Assembly: GCF_001463905.1 (NCBI RefSeq)
Contig: NZ_BBWR01000011.1
Location: 62,001-126,000, forward strand
Length of the DNA stretch: 64,000 nucleotides
Direction: 5' to 3'
From: Aureimonas frigidaquae
Lineage (GTDB): Bacteria; Pseudomonadota; Alphaproteobacteria; Rhizobiales; Rhizobiaceae
The notes beneath the pieces were generated by a model. It did no database searches and was not told the DNA's origin. It was given only the letters and a program-made list of their open reading frames with translations. How positions within the stretch are numbered: position 1 is the first letter of the stretch; each line of letters begins with the position of its first letter. Below are positions 16,269-25,542 of this stretch, one piece after another. The position numbers and the translations under genes were made by a program.

Positions 16269-17306
16269 ATGGCCTTGACTGCGATCTTTTCCCGAAATGA
16301 AGGGGCCGCCCCCGGCGCACGCCGGCGCGCGCTCCTGGAGTTCACGCTCGACAATCTCGTCTGGGTGGTCTTCGTCATCGCCTTTGCGGCCTTCTCCCTG
16401 ACCATTCCGAACTTCTTCCAGGTCAGCATTCTCCTGAACATCCTGGAGCAATCGACCTTCATCGGCATTCTGGCCGTGGGGCTGACGCTGGTCGTCATCT
16501 GCGGCGAGATGGACCTGTCCATCGAATCCACCATGGCGCTGTCCGCCATGGCCTCGGCGCTCCTGTTCGGCAGCAACGGCGCGGGGCTGGGGCTGGTGAT
16601 CGGCAACGGCTTCACCACGGCGCTTCTGTCCATCCTCCTGGCGCTGGTCATCGGTGGCGTGGTCGGCTTCATCAATGCCTGGCTCATCGTCGTCTGGCGC
16701 ATCAACTCCTTCATCGTGACCCTCGCCTCCTTCCTCTGGGTCCGCGGGCTGGTCGTGGCGCTGTCGGGCGGCCGGTCGGTCTATGGCATGCCGGACGATA
16801 TACGCTGGGTGGCCGTCAACTCCTTCCTCGGCTTCCCGGTGCTCGCCTGGATCACCGGCCTGACCTTCCTCGTCTTCGGGATCATGCTGGCCAAAACCCC
16901 CTTCGGGCGGCACATCATCATGGTGGGCGGCAATGCGGTCGCGGCCTACCGCGCCGGCATTCCGGTGCGCCGGCTGATGATCATCGTCTTCATGCTGACG
17001 GGCATGATCGCCGGCTTCACCGGCTGGCTCCTGGCCGCCCGCACCTCCGGCGCGACGGCCAATCTGGGCACCGGCATGCTGTTCGAGGTCTTCGCGGCCG
17101 TCGTCATCGGCGGCGTCAGCCTGAAGGGCGGTGTCGGCCGGTTGAGCGGCGTCATCGCCGGCGTCCTGCTCCTGTCCTCCATCTCGACCGCCATCAACGT
17201 GATGGGCATGCCGCCCCATTACACGCAGATCATCCGGGGCGGGCTCGTCCTGGCGGCCATCCTGCTCGATACGGTCAAGACATCCCTTCGCCGCCAGATC
17301 GCCTGA
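16269..17306 (+). CDS. Sugar ABC transporter permease (RbsC/FrcC type)
   Basis: A 345-residue inner-membrane permease of the BPD_transp_2 family with about eight to ten helices. The family motif VGLTLVVICGEMDLSIES (about residues 73-90) and the C-terminal block VVIGGVSLKGGVGRLSGVIAGVLLLSS are clear. It forms the channel with the upstream ATPase and binding protein. GGAG precedes the ATG. The next gene, an SDR, starts 17 bases downstream, so metabolism genes share the transcript. Confidence 0.93.
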   Translation: MALTAIFSRNEGAAPGARRRALLEFTLDNLVWVVFVIAFAAFSLTIPNFFQVSILLNILEQSTFIGILAVGLTLVVICGEMDLSIESTMALSAMASALLFGSNGAGLGLVIGNGFTTALLSILLALVIGGVVGFINAWLIVVWRINSFIVTLASFLWVRGLVVALSGGRSVYGMPDDIRWVAVNSFLGFPVLAWITGLTFLVFGIMLAKTPFGRHIIMVGGNAVAAYRAGIPVRRLMIIVFMLTGMIAGFTGWLLAARTSGATANLGTGMLFEVFAAVVIGGVSLKGGVGRLSGVIAGVLLLSSISTAINVMGMPPHYTQIIRGGLVLAAILLDTVKTSLRRQIA

Positions 17307-17322
17307 CCTTCGGAGACACGAC

Positions 17323-18117
17323 ATGACGAGACTGGCAGACAGGGTCGCGGTGCTGATCGGCGCCGCACGCGGCATCGGCGGCGCCATCGCGCGGCGCTTC
17401 GTGGACGAAGGCGCGCGCATCGTCATCGGCGATCTGGACGAGGTCGAGGGCCGCCGCCTGGTGGAAGAGCTCGGCGGCCCCAACAAGGCGCGCTTCCTGC
17501 GCACCGATATCGCGCTCGAAAGCGATGCAGAGGCCATCGTGGCGGAAGCCATGGCCGCTTTCGGGCGGCTGGATATCCTGATCCAGAATGCCGGCATCTA
17601 CCCGCTGACGATGATCGAGGATATTTCCGCCGCCGAATGGGACAGCGTGCTCGGCGTCAACCTGCGCGGCACCTTCCTGGCGGCCAAGGCCGCCCTGCAC
17701 CCCATGCGCGCGGCCAGCTACGGACGCATGGTCTTCACCTCCTCGATCACCGGGCCGCGGGTCACCTCGGCCGGGCACGGACATTACGGAGCCTCCAAGG
17801 CCGGCATCAACGGCTTCATCCGCTCCGCCGCGCTGGAATTTGCGCCCTACGGGATCACCGTCAACGGCGTGGAGCCCGGCAACATCCTGACGGAGGGCAT
17901 GAAGGCGGGCCGCAGCCAGGCCTTCATCGACGGCATGGCGGCGTCGGTGCCGCTCGGCCGGCTCGGCACCCCGCGGGAAGTGGCGGAAGCGGTGCTCTTC
18001 CTTGCCAGCGCCGAATCGTCTTTCATCACCGGCACGACGATCATCGTCGACGGTGGGCAGACCCTTCCCGAAGGCCCCCTGCCCACCGCTCCGCAGCCTC
18101 ACCAACACCAGGCCTGA
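17323..18117 (+). CDS. SDR family oxidoreductase in the ROK-linked sugar operon
   Basis: A 264-residue classical SDR. The cofactor loop is GAARGIGG (about residues 12-19), GDLDE after beta-2 (Asp) suggests NAD preference, QNAGIY is the NNAG equivalent, and the catalytic region has Ser in FTSSITG and YGASKAG. Probably a sugar or sugar-alcohol dehydrogenase for the transported substrate. It ends two bases before the next gene. SD GGAG is upstream. Confidence 0.88.
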   Translation: MTRLADRVAVLIGAARGIGGAIARRFVDEGARIVIGDLDEVEGRRLVEELGGPNKARFLRTDIALESDAEAIVAEAMAAFGRLDILIQNAGIYPLTMIEDISAAEWDSVLGVNLRGTFLAAKAALHPMRAASYGRMVFTSSITGPRVTSAGHGHYGASKAGINGFIRSAALEFAPYGITVNGVEPGNILTEGMKAGRSQAFIDGMAASVPLGRLGTPREVAEAVLFLASAESSFITGTTIIVDGGQTLPEGPLPTAPQPHQHQA

Positions 18118-18119
18118 AC

Positions 18120-18995
18120 ATGACCGCAGTTTTCATCACCGGCGCGGGGGGCGGCCTCGGTCGCAAGCTCATCGCCCGCCTCCTCGCCACGGATTGGTGC
18201 AGCCGCATCGTCGCGGCCGACATCACCCCGCCGACCGATCTTTCCGACGGCCGCGTTACGCCCGTGGCCGGCAGCCTTCTCCACCCCGACGGCCCCTGGC
18301 GCGCGGCCATGGCAGGCTGTGACGCGGTGGTGCATTTAGCGGCGCAGAACCCGCATACGGATGCCAGCTGGGCCGATGCCGCCGCCTCCATCGACATGAC
18401 CCTGTCGGTCTACGATGCGGCGGCCGAGCACGGTGTCGGCCGTGTCGTCTTCGCCTCGTCCAACCATGTCATGGGTGGCTACAAGGATGCGCCCCTGGCC
18501 AGCCCGGAGCCCGGCTTCCTGACGCACGAAATCGACCCCGCGCCGGGCACGCGCTGGCATACGGGCCGTGAGATGATGGACTCCACCGCCTATGCCGCCG
18601 CCAAGCTGACGGGCGAGCGGGCCCTGGTGGCGCTGACGCGGCGCGTGCCCGCCATGACGGGCATCAACGTGCGGATCGGCTGGGTGCAGCCGGGCGACAA
18701 TCACCCCCGCACGATCAACATTTCGGGCGATGCTGTGTTCGACTCCGCCGACGAGCCGCAGGACGCGGATGGCCGCCGGGACCTGTCCTGGTACCGCAAT
18801 ATGTGGCTGTCGAACCGGGACTTCGCCGAGCTCTTCGCCGCCGCGCTGCAGGCGCCGGCGGAAGGCTGGCCGGAGCGCTGCATCACCGTCAACGGCGTCT
18901 CGCGCAACCGGGGCACCGGCTGGGATCTGGCCGGGGCGGAACGCTTCCTTGGCTATCGCCCACAGGACGATCTCTACGCCGCGCTGGGGCTCTAA
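18120..18995 (+). CDS. NAD-dependent epimerase/dehydratase family (uronate dehydrogenase-like SDR)
   Basis: A 291-residue extended SDR with GAGGGLG at about residues 8-14, HLAAQNPHT, SSNHVMGGY and the catalytic pair in YAAAKLTGE. The size, the SSNHVMG block and the INVRIGWVQPG segment resemble uronate dehydrogenase (Udh), which oxidises uronic acids or related aldoses to lactones. The exact substrate is not proven. Immediately downstream of an SDR in the ROK-linked operon. Confidence 0.8.
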   Translation: MTAVFITGAGGGLGRKLIARLLATDWCSRIVAADITPPTDLSDGRVTPVAGSLLHPDGPWRAAMAGCDAVVHLAAQNPHTDASWADAAASIDMTLSVYDAAAEHGVGRVVFASSNHVMGGYKDAPLASPEPGFLTHEIDPAPGTRWHTGREMMDSTAYAAAKLTGERALVALTRRVPAMTGINVRIGWVQPGDNHPRTINISGDAVFDSADEPQDADGRRDLSWYRNMWLSNRDFAELFAAALQAPAEGWPERCITVNGVSRNRGTGWDLAGAERFLGYRPQDDLYAALGL

Positions 18996-19012
18996 GGCTT
19001 GACGGAGGCAGC

Positions 19013-20290
19013 ATGCATGTGGTGGTTCTCGGCGCCGGCGTGATCGGGGTCACGACGGCGCATGCGCTCCTGGATGACGGGCATGAGGTCACGCTCATCG
19101 AGGCGGAGGAAGGGCCGGCCTGCGGGGCGAGCCATGCCAATGCCGGGCAGATCTCCCCCGCCTTGTCGGCGCCCTGGGCGGTGCCGGGCCTCGCCACCAA
19201 GGCAGTGGGGTGGATGTTCGCGCAATATCCGCCGCTGCGCCTGGGGAAGGTGCCGGACCTTGCGACGCTCGGCTGGCTCCTGCGCATGTTCCGGGCCGCC
19301 AATGCGGCCGATTACGACCGGTCCAAGCGCGCCATGGTGGCGCTCGGCACTTATAGCCGCGAGCGCCTGGCCGCTCTGCGCGCCGCCCTTCCCATCGATT
19401 ATGCGGGTGCGCAACGCGGAACCTTCGTCCTGTTCCGCAAGCGCGACCAGGCGGCCGCCTACGAGCGGGATCTGGACGCCCTGGCGCAACTCGGTGTCGC
19501 CGGGATGCGGATCGATCTCGACACGCTGCAGCGGGCCGAGCCCAATCTCGACGTGGCGGGGGCGGGAATCGTCGGCGCGGTGCATCTGCCGGGTGACGAA
19601 ACGGGCGATTGCCGCCGCTTCACCACCGGCCTCCTCGACGCCATCGCCGACCGCACGGGCTTCCGCCTCCTCCTGTCCACACGGGCGAGCGGCCTTCAGA
19701 CCGCCGGGGACAGGGTCCGCGCCGTCAGCCTGGAAGGCGGCGGCAGCATCGCTGCCGATGCGGTCATATGCTGCCTCGGCGTCGGTTCGTCGGCGTTTCT
19801 GCGCATGGCCGGACTGTCGGTTCCCGTCGCGCCGCTCAAGGGCTATTCGCTGACCATCCCGGCCGACAGCGCCGCCGTCGGCCCCCTGTCCACCGTATCG
19901 GACGAAACCTACAAGGTCGGCGTCACCTATCTGCGTGACAGGATCCGCGTGGGCGGCACGGCGGAGCTGGCCGGCTTCGATACGTCACGGCCGGAGCCGC
20001 GCTATGCCGGCCTTCTGCATGTGGTGCGCACGCTCTTTCCGACTGTGCCGGAAAAGGCCCTGGAACAGGCCGAGCGCTGGAGCGGGCTGCGCCCGATGAC
20101 GCCGGATGGGCCGCCCATACTGGGACAAGCGCGGCTGGACAATCTCTTCCTCAACACGGGCCACGGCACCCTCGGCTGGACCATGGCCTGCGGCTCCGCC
20201 TCCGTGACGGCAGACCTTCTGGCGGGTCGCAGGCCGGCCATCGACATGGCGCCCTTCTCACCCTTGCGGTTTGCAGGAAGGGGCGGATAA
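19013..20290 (+). CDS. FAD-dependent D-amino acid dehydrogenase-like oxidoreductase (DadA family)
   Basis: A 425-residue DAO-family flavoprotein. The N-terminal Rossmann loop VVLGAGVIGVTTA (about residues 3-15) is followed by Glu at the end of beta-2 (LIEAEEGPACGASHANAGQI), and the C-terminal flavin segment NLFLNTGHGTLGWTMACGSA is typical of DadA. It probably oxidises a D-amino acid or related amine and passes electrons to quinones. The ATG at 19013 has ACGGAGG upstream. It is the last gene of the ROK-linked run, convergent with the channel-receptor gene. Confidence 0.87.
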   Translation: MHVVVLGAGVIGVTTAHALLDDGHEVTLIEAEEGPACGASHANAGQISPALSAPWAVPGLATKAVGWMFAQYPPLRLGKVPDLATLGWLLRMFRAANAADYDRSKRAMVALGTYSRERLAALRAALPIDYAGAQRGTFVLFRKRDQAAAYERDLDALAQLGVAGMRIDLDTLQRAEPNLDVAGAGIVGAVHLPGDETGDCRRFTTGLLDAIADRTGFRLLLSTRASGLQTAGDRVRAVSLEGGGSIAADAVICCLGVGSSAFLRMAGLSVPVAPLKGYSLTIPADSAAVGPLSTVSDETYKVGVTYLRDRIRVGGTAELAGFDTSRPEPRYAGLLHVVRTLFPTVPEKALEQAERWSGLRPMTPDGPPILGQARLDNLFLNTGHGTLGWTMACGSASVTADLLAGRRPAIDMAPFSPLRFAGRGG

Positions 20291-20309
20291 GCCGGGCCTG
20301 GCGTCCCGT

Positions 20310-21461
20310 TCAAGGATTGTCGCCGAAATAGTAGCCGCGGATGCGCTCCAGCTCGCCATTTTCCATCGCGCGCAGGAGCTGCAGGTTGATCGGCCGCAGC
20401 AAGGGGCTGTCCGGCGGCAGCGCGAAGCCGTATTTGTCCGGATGGAAGGCCTTGCCAACGACTGCGAGCTTGATGCCCGAATTGGCATGTTCGAAATATT
20501 CGAGCACCGGCGCATCGCCGATGATGGCGTCGATATCCCCATCGCCGAGCGCGCTCACGGCCTCGTCCATGGAGGCGAAGGGCGTGACGTCGAGCTTGAT
20601 GGACTGCGCATAGTGTTCCGACACGCTGCCGGCAAGCACCCCGACATCCTTGCCCGGCAGGTCGTTCAACGAATTGATCTGCGTCGTCATGGCGATCTGC
20701 GTCATGACGCTCGTGATGGAGGATGTCAGATAGGCCACCACGGCGATGCCGACGATCAGCCACAGGCCCTGCCAGAAGCGTCCGATCCAGCCGAAGAGGT
20801 TCTTGCGCGCCGCCGGCTTGCCGGAGGTCGTCACCAGCATGACGGTGTGAAAACTCTCGGCCAGCCCTTCCTTCCAGGTCGGCGGAAAGTCCCGGTCGAA
20901 GCGCCGGTCGAACAGCGTCACGAGGATCGTCGCCACAAGGATGACGATGGCGATCAGCGCGTAGGCGGTCAGGTGGCCGGCCTCTCGAAGTTCCGTGATG
21001 ATTTCGGAAAAATCCGAGGCCTGCTGCTCGGGAACCATGATCCGCATGCCCGAATCGAGCCAGGGCTGCGTAAAGTCCATCCTCTGCGCCCGCTCCTGGG
21101 TGATGGTCAGGTTCGAGACGGCCACGTCGATCTGACCGCTGGCGGCCGCATTCAGAAGATCCTGGATCGTGGCGTAGCGCGAATAGGTGGTCAGCCTGTC
21201 GAGGCGCGGCCCGATCAGCTGCCACAATTCGATGGCCATCCCCCCATAGGTGCCGTTATCGTCCAGAACGAAGGGCGGATCGACATAGACGCCCACACGG
21301 ATCGGGCCGTTCTGCGGCTGCGCCGGAGCCTGGGCATGCACCGGAGCCGCGGCCGCCAGGCCGAAGGCCAGGATCAGCAAAAAGGCGATCTGCAAAACGG
21401 CACGATCGCCTGCCGTGCGGGCGCGCATCATGGCGCCGCGGAATATAGGATTCGACACCAT
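20310..21461 (-). CDS. Prokaryotic ionotropic glutamate receptor-like protein: solute-binding domain split by an ion-channel pore
   Basis: About 383 residues. A signal peptide (AFLLILAFGLAAAAPVHAQA) is followed by the first lobe of a type 3 solute-binding domain (RVGVYVDPPFV to about 150). Then come TM1 (about 165-184), a re-entrant pore segment (203-218), TM2 (229-251), and the second lobe (LNDLPGKDVGVLAGS to the end). This S1-TM1-P-TM2-S2 order is that of GluR0-type channels. The filter position reads TTSGK (about 211-215) rather than TVGYG, so potassium selectivity is not expected. The start is uncertain (in-frame starts at 21542, 21461, 21431). It is convergent with the DadA-like gene and has no partner gene. 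Confidence 0.85.
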   Translation of the reverse strand: MVSNPIFRGAMMRARTAGDRAVLQIAFLLILAFGLAAAAPVHAQAPAQPQNGPIRVGVYVDPPFVLDDNGTYGGMAIELWQLIGPRLDRLTTYSRYATIQDLLNAAASGQIDVAVSNLTITQERAQRMDFTQPWLDSGMRIMVPEQQASDFSEIITELREAGHLTAYALIAIVILVATILVTLFDRRFDRDFPPTWKEGLAESFHTVMLVTTSGKPAARKNLFGWIGRFWQGLWLIVGIAVVAYLTSSITSVMTQIAMTTQINSLNDLPGKDVGVLAGSVSEHYAQSIKLDVTPFASMDEAVSALGDGDIDAIIGDAPVLEYFEHANSGIKLAVVGKAFHPDKYGFALPPDSPLLRPINLQLLRAMENGELERIRGYYFGDNP

Positions 21462-21601
21462 CAAGCCCCGCCCGATGCCGCCCTGTCGGGCCCAGCCTGT
21501 CACTGAAGTTGCGAAGCTAGCTGCGCGCGCCGCCACCCACAACTGGAAATAGCGGCTCCTTCCCCAATCTTGCGTGAAACGCGATCATCCCGGAGACGTC
21601 C

Positions 21602-22072
21602 ATGCCCACCATCGGCATCCTGTCCGACACGCATGGCCTGATGCGGCCCGAGGCGCTGGCAGCGCTGGCCGGCGTCGACCATATCCTCCATGCGGGCGAT
21701 GTGGGCAGCCCCGCCATCCTGCCGGCGCTGCAGGCCATCGCGCCGGTCACCGCCATTGCCGGCAATATCGACACGGGCACCTGGGCCCGCATGCTGCCGG
21801 CCACGCTGCGGCTCGACCTGTTCGGCATATCCGTCTGCATGGTCCACAAGCGCGGCGACCTGCCGGGCAATGCCGCTCTGTCCGGCATACAGCTCGCGAT
21901 CTTCGGCCATTCCCACAAGCCGCTTCTGGAACGGGTGGGCGAAACGGCTTTACTCAACCCCGGAAGTGCGGGCCCGCGCCGCTTTCGCCTGCCGGTCACG
22001 CTGGCCCATGTGCGGGTGGAGCATGCGGCCATCGCCGACATTACGATCGAGACGCTGCCAATCCCCGCTTAA
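21602..22072 (+). CDS. YfcE/MJ0936-type metallophosphoesterase
   Basis: A 156-residue calcineurin-like phosphoesterase. The metal-binding motifs are present in order: SDTHG (residues 8-12), HAGDVG near 30, GNID near 54, and FGHSHK near 102-107. This small family hydrolyses phosphodiesters in vitro; its cellular substrate is unclear. It is monocistronic and lies before the palindrome-rich region of the next regulon. Confidence 0.92.
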   Translation: MPTIGILSDTHGLMRPEALAALAGVDHILHAGDVGSPAILPALQAIAPVTAIAGNIDTGTWARMLPATLRLDLFGISVCMVHKRGDLPGNAALSGIQLAIFGHSHKPLLERVGETALLNPGSAGPRRFRLPVTLAHVRVEHAAIADITIETLPIPA

Positions 22073-22075
22073 GAG

Positions 22076-22115
22076 GCATCATCCATGATGCATCATCCTT
22101 GCAAGATGCATCATG
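22076..22115 (+). promoter_or_regulatory. Palindromic operator cluster before the transketolase genes
   Basis: ATGATGCATCAT at 22085-22096 is a perfect 12-bp palindrome. It is flanked by GCATCAT-CC-ATGATGC (22076-22091) and by a second partial site, ATGCATCATG at 22106-22115. The same 12-bp palindrome recurs at 31105-31116 in front of the other arm of the cluster. It is probably the operator of the GntR regulator encoded at 24770-25477. Confidence 0.7.
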
Positions 22116-22199
22116 GGGCGGTAGAAAGCAGTGACGGCGATCGTGGCGCGTGGCCCCGCCGACAGGTCCGACCCCCTCTTCCGAAAGGCTACGGGAACC

Positions 22200-23078
22200 A
22201 TGCCATCGCCAGAGCCATCCATCGGGAACAACAGTTACGTTCCGGACGCGGCGACCATCGAGCGCCTGCGCGAGCGCGCCCAGTTCATCCGGCTGGAGAC
22301 GATCCGCCTGATCGACATTGCCAAGACGGGCCATTACAGCTCGGTCTTCTCGGCAGCGGAGGTCTTCTCCGCCCTCTATTACGACGTGATGAAGCTGCGG
22401 CACGGCGATCCCGCCTGGGACGAGCGGGACCGTTTCACCATCGGCAAGGGCCACGCCGCCGTGGGGCTCTTTCCCATCTATGCCGATCTCGGCTTCTTTC
22501 CTGCCGAATGGCTGGACGATTATACCCGGCTCGGCAGCCCGCTCGGCGACCATCCGGACATGCGCAAGGTGCCGGGGGTCGATTTCTCGTCCGGCTCCAT
22601 CGGGCATGCGCTGTCCAACGCCATCGGCATCGCGCTTGCGCAGCGCTGGACCGGCAAGTCCTACAGCGTCTTCTGCATGATGGGCGATGGCGAGATGCAG
22701 GAAGGCCAGGTCTGGGAAGCCGCCCTCTTCGCCGCGCAGAACAAGCTCGGCCACCTCATCGGCATCGTCGATCGCAATGGCTACCAGCTCGACGGCCGCG
22801 TGGACGACGTCATGGCGATCGAGCCGCTGGACGCCAAGTGGCGCGCATTCGGATGGGAGGTTCATGACGTGGACGGACACGACATCGCGGCCGTGACCGA
22901 GCTCCTGCGGCGCCTGCGGGCGGACGACACGCGCAGCCGTCCGGCGCTCGTCATCGCCCGCACCGTGAAGGGCAAGGGCGTCTCCTACATGGAGACGGAG
23001 CCGGGCTGGCACCTGGGCTGGCTGGACCCCTCGGACGCCGATGACGCCATCGACGAAATCCGTGCGCAGGTGATCTGA
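22200..23078 (+). CDS. Transketolase-like protein, N-terminal (thiamine diphosphate-binding) subunit
   Basis: A 292-residue half-transketolase carrying the pyrophosphate/metal domain: GKGHAAVG, the GSLGHALS-like SGSIGHALSNAIG, and the ThDP motif GDGEMQEGQVWEA with NRNGY-like DRNGYQLDG. The start at 22200 gives the usual N-terminus; a GTG at 22131 is in frame. It pairs with the following gene to form a full enzyme that transfers ketol units. Split transketolases of this kind occur in rare-sugar operons; ApsA/ApsB, which act on D-apulose 4-phosphate, are one known example. Confidence 0.92.
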   Translation: MPSPEPSIGNNSYVPDAATIERLRERAQFIRLETIRLIDIAKTGHYSSVFSAAEVFSALYYDVMKLRHGDPAWDERDRFTIGKGHAAVGLFPIYADLGFFPAEWLDDYTRLGSPLGDHPDMRKVPGVDFSSGSIGHALSNAIGIALAQRWTGKSYSVFCMMGDGEMQEGQVWEAALFAAQNKLGHLIGIVDRNGYQLDGRVDDVMAIEPLDAKWRAFGWEVHDVDGHDIAAVTELLRRLRADDTRSRPALVIARTVKGKGVSYMETEPGWHLGWLDPSDADDAIDEIRAQVI

Positions 23079-23079
23079 C

Positions 23080-24066
23080 ATGAACGCTCCCAAATCCCCC
23101 AATTCCTGGCAGTATCGCGGCCTGAACGCGAAGAACCCGGGCCTCGACCATCTGTCCAATGGGCTCATTGCGCTGGTCGAAGGCGGGCACAATGTCGTGG
23201 CCGGCTCGGCGGACCTGCAATATTCCAACGGGTTGAACCGCTTTGCGGCCGCCTATCCCGACCGCTACATCTCCTTCGGCATTTCCGAACAGAACATGGT
23301 GTCAACGGCGGCCGGCATGGCGACGACGGGCGTCATCCCCTTCGTGGCGACCTTCGCGTCCTTCCTGGCGCTCCTGGCCTGCGAGCAGATCCGGATGGAT
23401 GTCGCCTATGGCGGCCAGCCCGTGCGGCTGATCGGCCATCACACGGGCATCTCACTCGGCTTCTACGGCACCTCGCACCATGCGACGGAAGATATCGGCA
23501 CCATGCGTTCGATCGCCGACCTCGTCGTCGTTTCGCCGTCCGACGGGCCGCAGCTCGAAGCCGTGATCGCGGCCTCGGCCACGCTGGACAAGCCGATCTA
23601 CATCCGCATCGGCCGCGGGCGCGATCCGGTCGTCTATCCGGGCGGCACGCAGTTCGCCTTCGGCAAGGCGCATGTGCACGGCTTCGGCGAGGAGCTCACC
23701 ATTATCGCCTGCGGCATGGCCGTGCACGGCGCGCTGGAGGCGGCGGCGGCGCTCAACGCCGCGGGGCATTCGGTCGGCGTCATCGACATGGCTTCGATCA
23801 AGCCCATCGACCGCGCGGCCATCCTGGAAGCGGCCGATCGCAGCCGGACCGCCAAGCTCATGACGGTGGAAGAGCACAACGTGCTCGGCGGCCTCGGGGC
23901 CGCCGTTGCCGAAGTGCTGACGGACGAAGGCAAAGGCATTCGCCTGAAGCGCCACGGCCTGTATGACGAATACAGCCTCATCGCGCCGCCGACCCATCTC
24001 TACGCCCATTACAAGCTGGACGGGCCGGGGATCCGGGAGGTGGCCGAAGGGTTCCTGCGCGGCTGA
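23080..24066 (+). CDS. Transketolase-like protein, C-terminal (pyrimidine/ligand) subunit
   Basis: A 328-residue partner of the upstream half. It carries the pyrimidine-binding domain with ISFGISEQNMVSTAAGMA, where the Glu activates ThDP, and the C-terminal transketolase domain (LTIIACGMAVHGALEAA and LMTVEEHNVLGGLGAAVAE). It starts one base after the preceding stop, so the two subunits are co-translated. Function as for the N-terminal subunit. Confidence 0.92.
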   Translation: MNAPKSPNSWQYRGLNAKNPGLDHLSNGLIALVEGGHNVVAGSADLQYSNGLNRFAAAYPDRYISFGISEQNMVSTAAGMATTGVIPFVATFASFLALLACEQIRMDVAYGGQPVRLIGHHTGISLGFYGTSHHATEDIGTMRSIADLVVVSPSDGPQLEAVIAASATLDKPIYIRIGRGRDPVVYPGGTQFAFGKAHVHGFGEELTIIACGMAVHGALEAAAALNAAGHSVGVIDMASIKPIDRAAILEAADRSRTAKLMTVEEHNVLGGLGAAVAEVLTDEGKGIRLKRHGLYDEYSLIAPPTHLYAHYKLDGPGIREVAEGFLRG

Positions 24067-24095
24067 GCCGCGCCATGATTGGGGGAGGAAACGGA

Positions 24096-24785
24096 ATGAA
24101 GACTGCGATCGTCACCGGCGGCGGCACGGGCATCGGCCTTGCGACCTGCAGGCGCCTGGCCGCCGACGGCTACCGCGTCATCGCCGGCGGGCTCGACACC
24201 GAGGACGAACTGCCGGCCGGGGTGGAGTTCGTGCCGACCGACGTGACGCGGCAGGATGAGCTGGAGCGCCTTGTCGCCACGGCCGAGCGCGTCGATGCCC
24301 TCGTCAACTGTGCCGGCATCCTGCGCCAGGAGCGCGAATGGGGGCTCGACGATTTCAAGCTGGTTCTCGACGTCAACCTGACGGCGAGCCTTGCCGCCGG
24401 CAACGCGGCCCGTGACAAGCTGCGCGCGGCCGGCGGCTCCATCGTCAACATCGCGTCCATGTGGAGCTATTTCGGCTCGCCCAAATCCCCCGCCTATGCC
24501 TCGTCCAAGGCCGGCATCATGGGCCTGACACGGTCGATGGCCGTTGCCTGGGGGCCGGAGGGCATCCGTGTCAACGCCGTGGCGCCGGGCTGGGTGCTGA
24601 CGCGCATGGCGATCGGGGCGAAGAACGATCCCGAGCGCGGGCCGCGCATCACCGCCCGCATACCGCTGGGACGCTGGGCGGAGCCGGCGGACGTGGCCAA
24701 TGTCATCGCCTTCCTGACCGGGCCCGATGCCGCCTATGTGCATGGCGTCGTCCTGCCCGTGGATGGCGGCTACTCCATCGCCTGA
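24096..24785 (+). CDS. SDR family oxidoreductase in the transketolase operon
   Basis: A 229-residue classical SDR. The cofactor loop is GGGTGIG (residues 8-14), NCAGI is present, and the catalytic region has Ser in NIASMWS and YASSKAG. GGGGGAGGAAAC precedes the ATG at 24096; an ATG seven codons upstream is less likely. Presumably it oxidises or reduces a sugar or polyol intermediate of the pathway. It overlaps the convergent GntR gene by 16 bases. Confidence 0.9.
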   Translation: MKTAIVTGGGTGIGLATCRRLAADGYRVIAGGLDTEDELPAGVEFVPTDVTRQDELERLVATAERVDALVNCAGILRQEREWGLDDFKLVLDVNLTASLAAGNAARDKLRAAGGSIVNIASMWSYFGSPKSPAYASSKAGIMGLTRSMAVAWGPEGIRVNAVAPGWVLTRMAIGAKNDPERGPRITARIPLGRWAEPADVANVIAFLTGPDAAYVHGVVLPVDGGYSIA

Positions 24786-25477
24786 CGGCGCGGGTCAGCC
24801 CCGGCCGCTGCGGCGGCTGCCAGTTCCTCCCGGCGGGCGATCAATTCGTCGCTCCAGGCGATGTCGTCCTGCATGGCGCGGCCGGCGGCATCCGCGTCGC
24901 CGGCCTTCAGTGCGGCCAGGAAGCGGAAATGCAGGTGGTCCTTGCCCGCGAGCCGGCGGACCGGCACCTCTTCGTGGAAGGTGCGCAGGAACGGCCCCAT
25001 CAAGGCCCACATATTCTCGCAGACCGCTTCCACATAGGGCATCTGCGCATAGCGCAGGATCAGGAAGTGGAAGTCGCGATTGGCCTGGGCCGCATCGCGC
25101 GGGTCACGCCCGGCGGCCGCCACGAACATGGCGTTCTGCGCCTCCAGCGCCGCGATCATCTCCGGCGTCGCGATCCGGCCGACATGCCTTGCGGCCATGC
25201 CTTCCAGTTCCTTGCGGATGGCGACGATCTCCCGAAGGTTCCGGTTGGTGAGATCGGGCACCACGACGGAAGTCGACGCCTTCACCTCCAGCGCCTGCTC
25301 GCTCGCCAGGCGGAAGATGGCTTCACGCACGGGGGTGATGGACGTGCCGTATTGCTCGGCCACGGACGAGATGGTCAGCCGCTGGCCGGGCCGGAACTCG
25401 CCGTCCATCAGGCCGAGCCGCAGGTTCCGGTAGATCTGCTCGGACAGGTTCGCTTTGACCAGGACTTTCGGTGGCAT
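24770..25477 (-). CDS. GntR family regulator, FCD (FadR) subfamily
   Basis: A 235-residue regulator. The winged helix-turn-helix is at about residues 10-70 (LSEQIYRNLRLGLMDGEFRPGQRLTI and SITPVREAIFRL), and an FCD all-helical effector domain follows with metal-type residues (Asp/His in NRDFHFLIL, His in FHEE, His in KDHLHFRFL). Such regulators bind palindromic operators and release them on binding small organic acids. It lies inside the sugar-acid cluster, so ATGATGCATCAT is its likely site (inference). The ATG at 25477 is chosen by domain fit. Confidence 0.92.
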   Translation of the reverse strand: MPPKVLVKANLSEQIYRNLRLGLMDGEFRPGQRLTISSVAEQYGTSITPVREAIFRLASEQALEVKASTSVVVPDLTNRNLREIVAIRKELEGMAARHVGRIATPEMIAALEAQNAMFVAAAGRDPRDAAQANRDFHFLILRYAQMPYVEAVCENMWALMGPFLRTFHEEVPVRRLAGKDHLHFRFLAALKAGDADAAGRAMQDDIAWSDELIARREELAAAAAAGADPRRQAME

Positions 25478-25542
25478 GACGGACCCTTCAGGCTGCGCAT
25501 CGTCCCCCGGGCGGGACAGCCCTCCCCGGGGATCTGCCGGGC

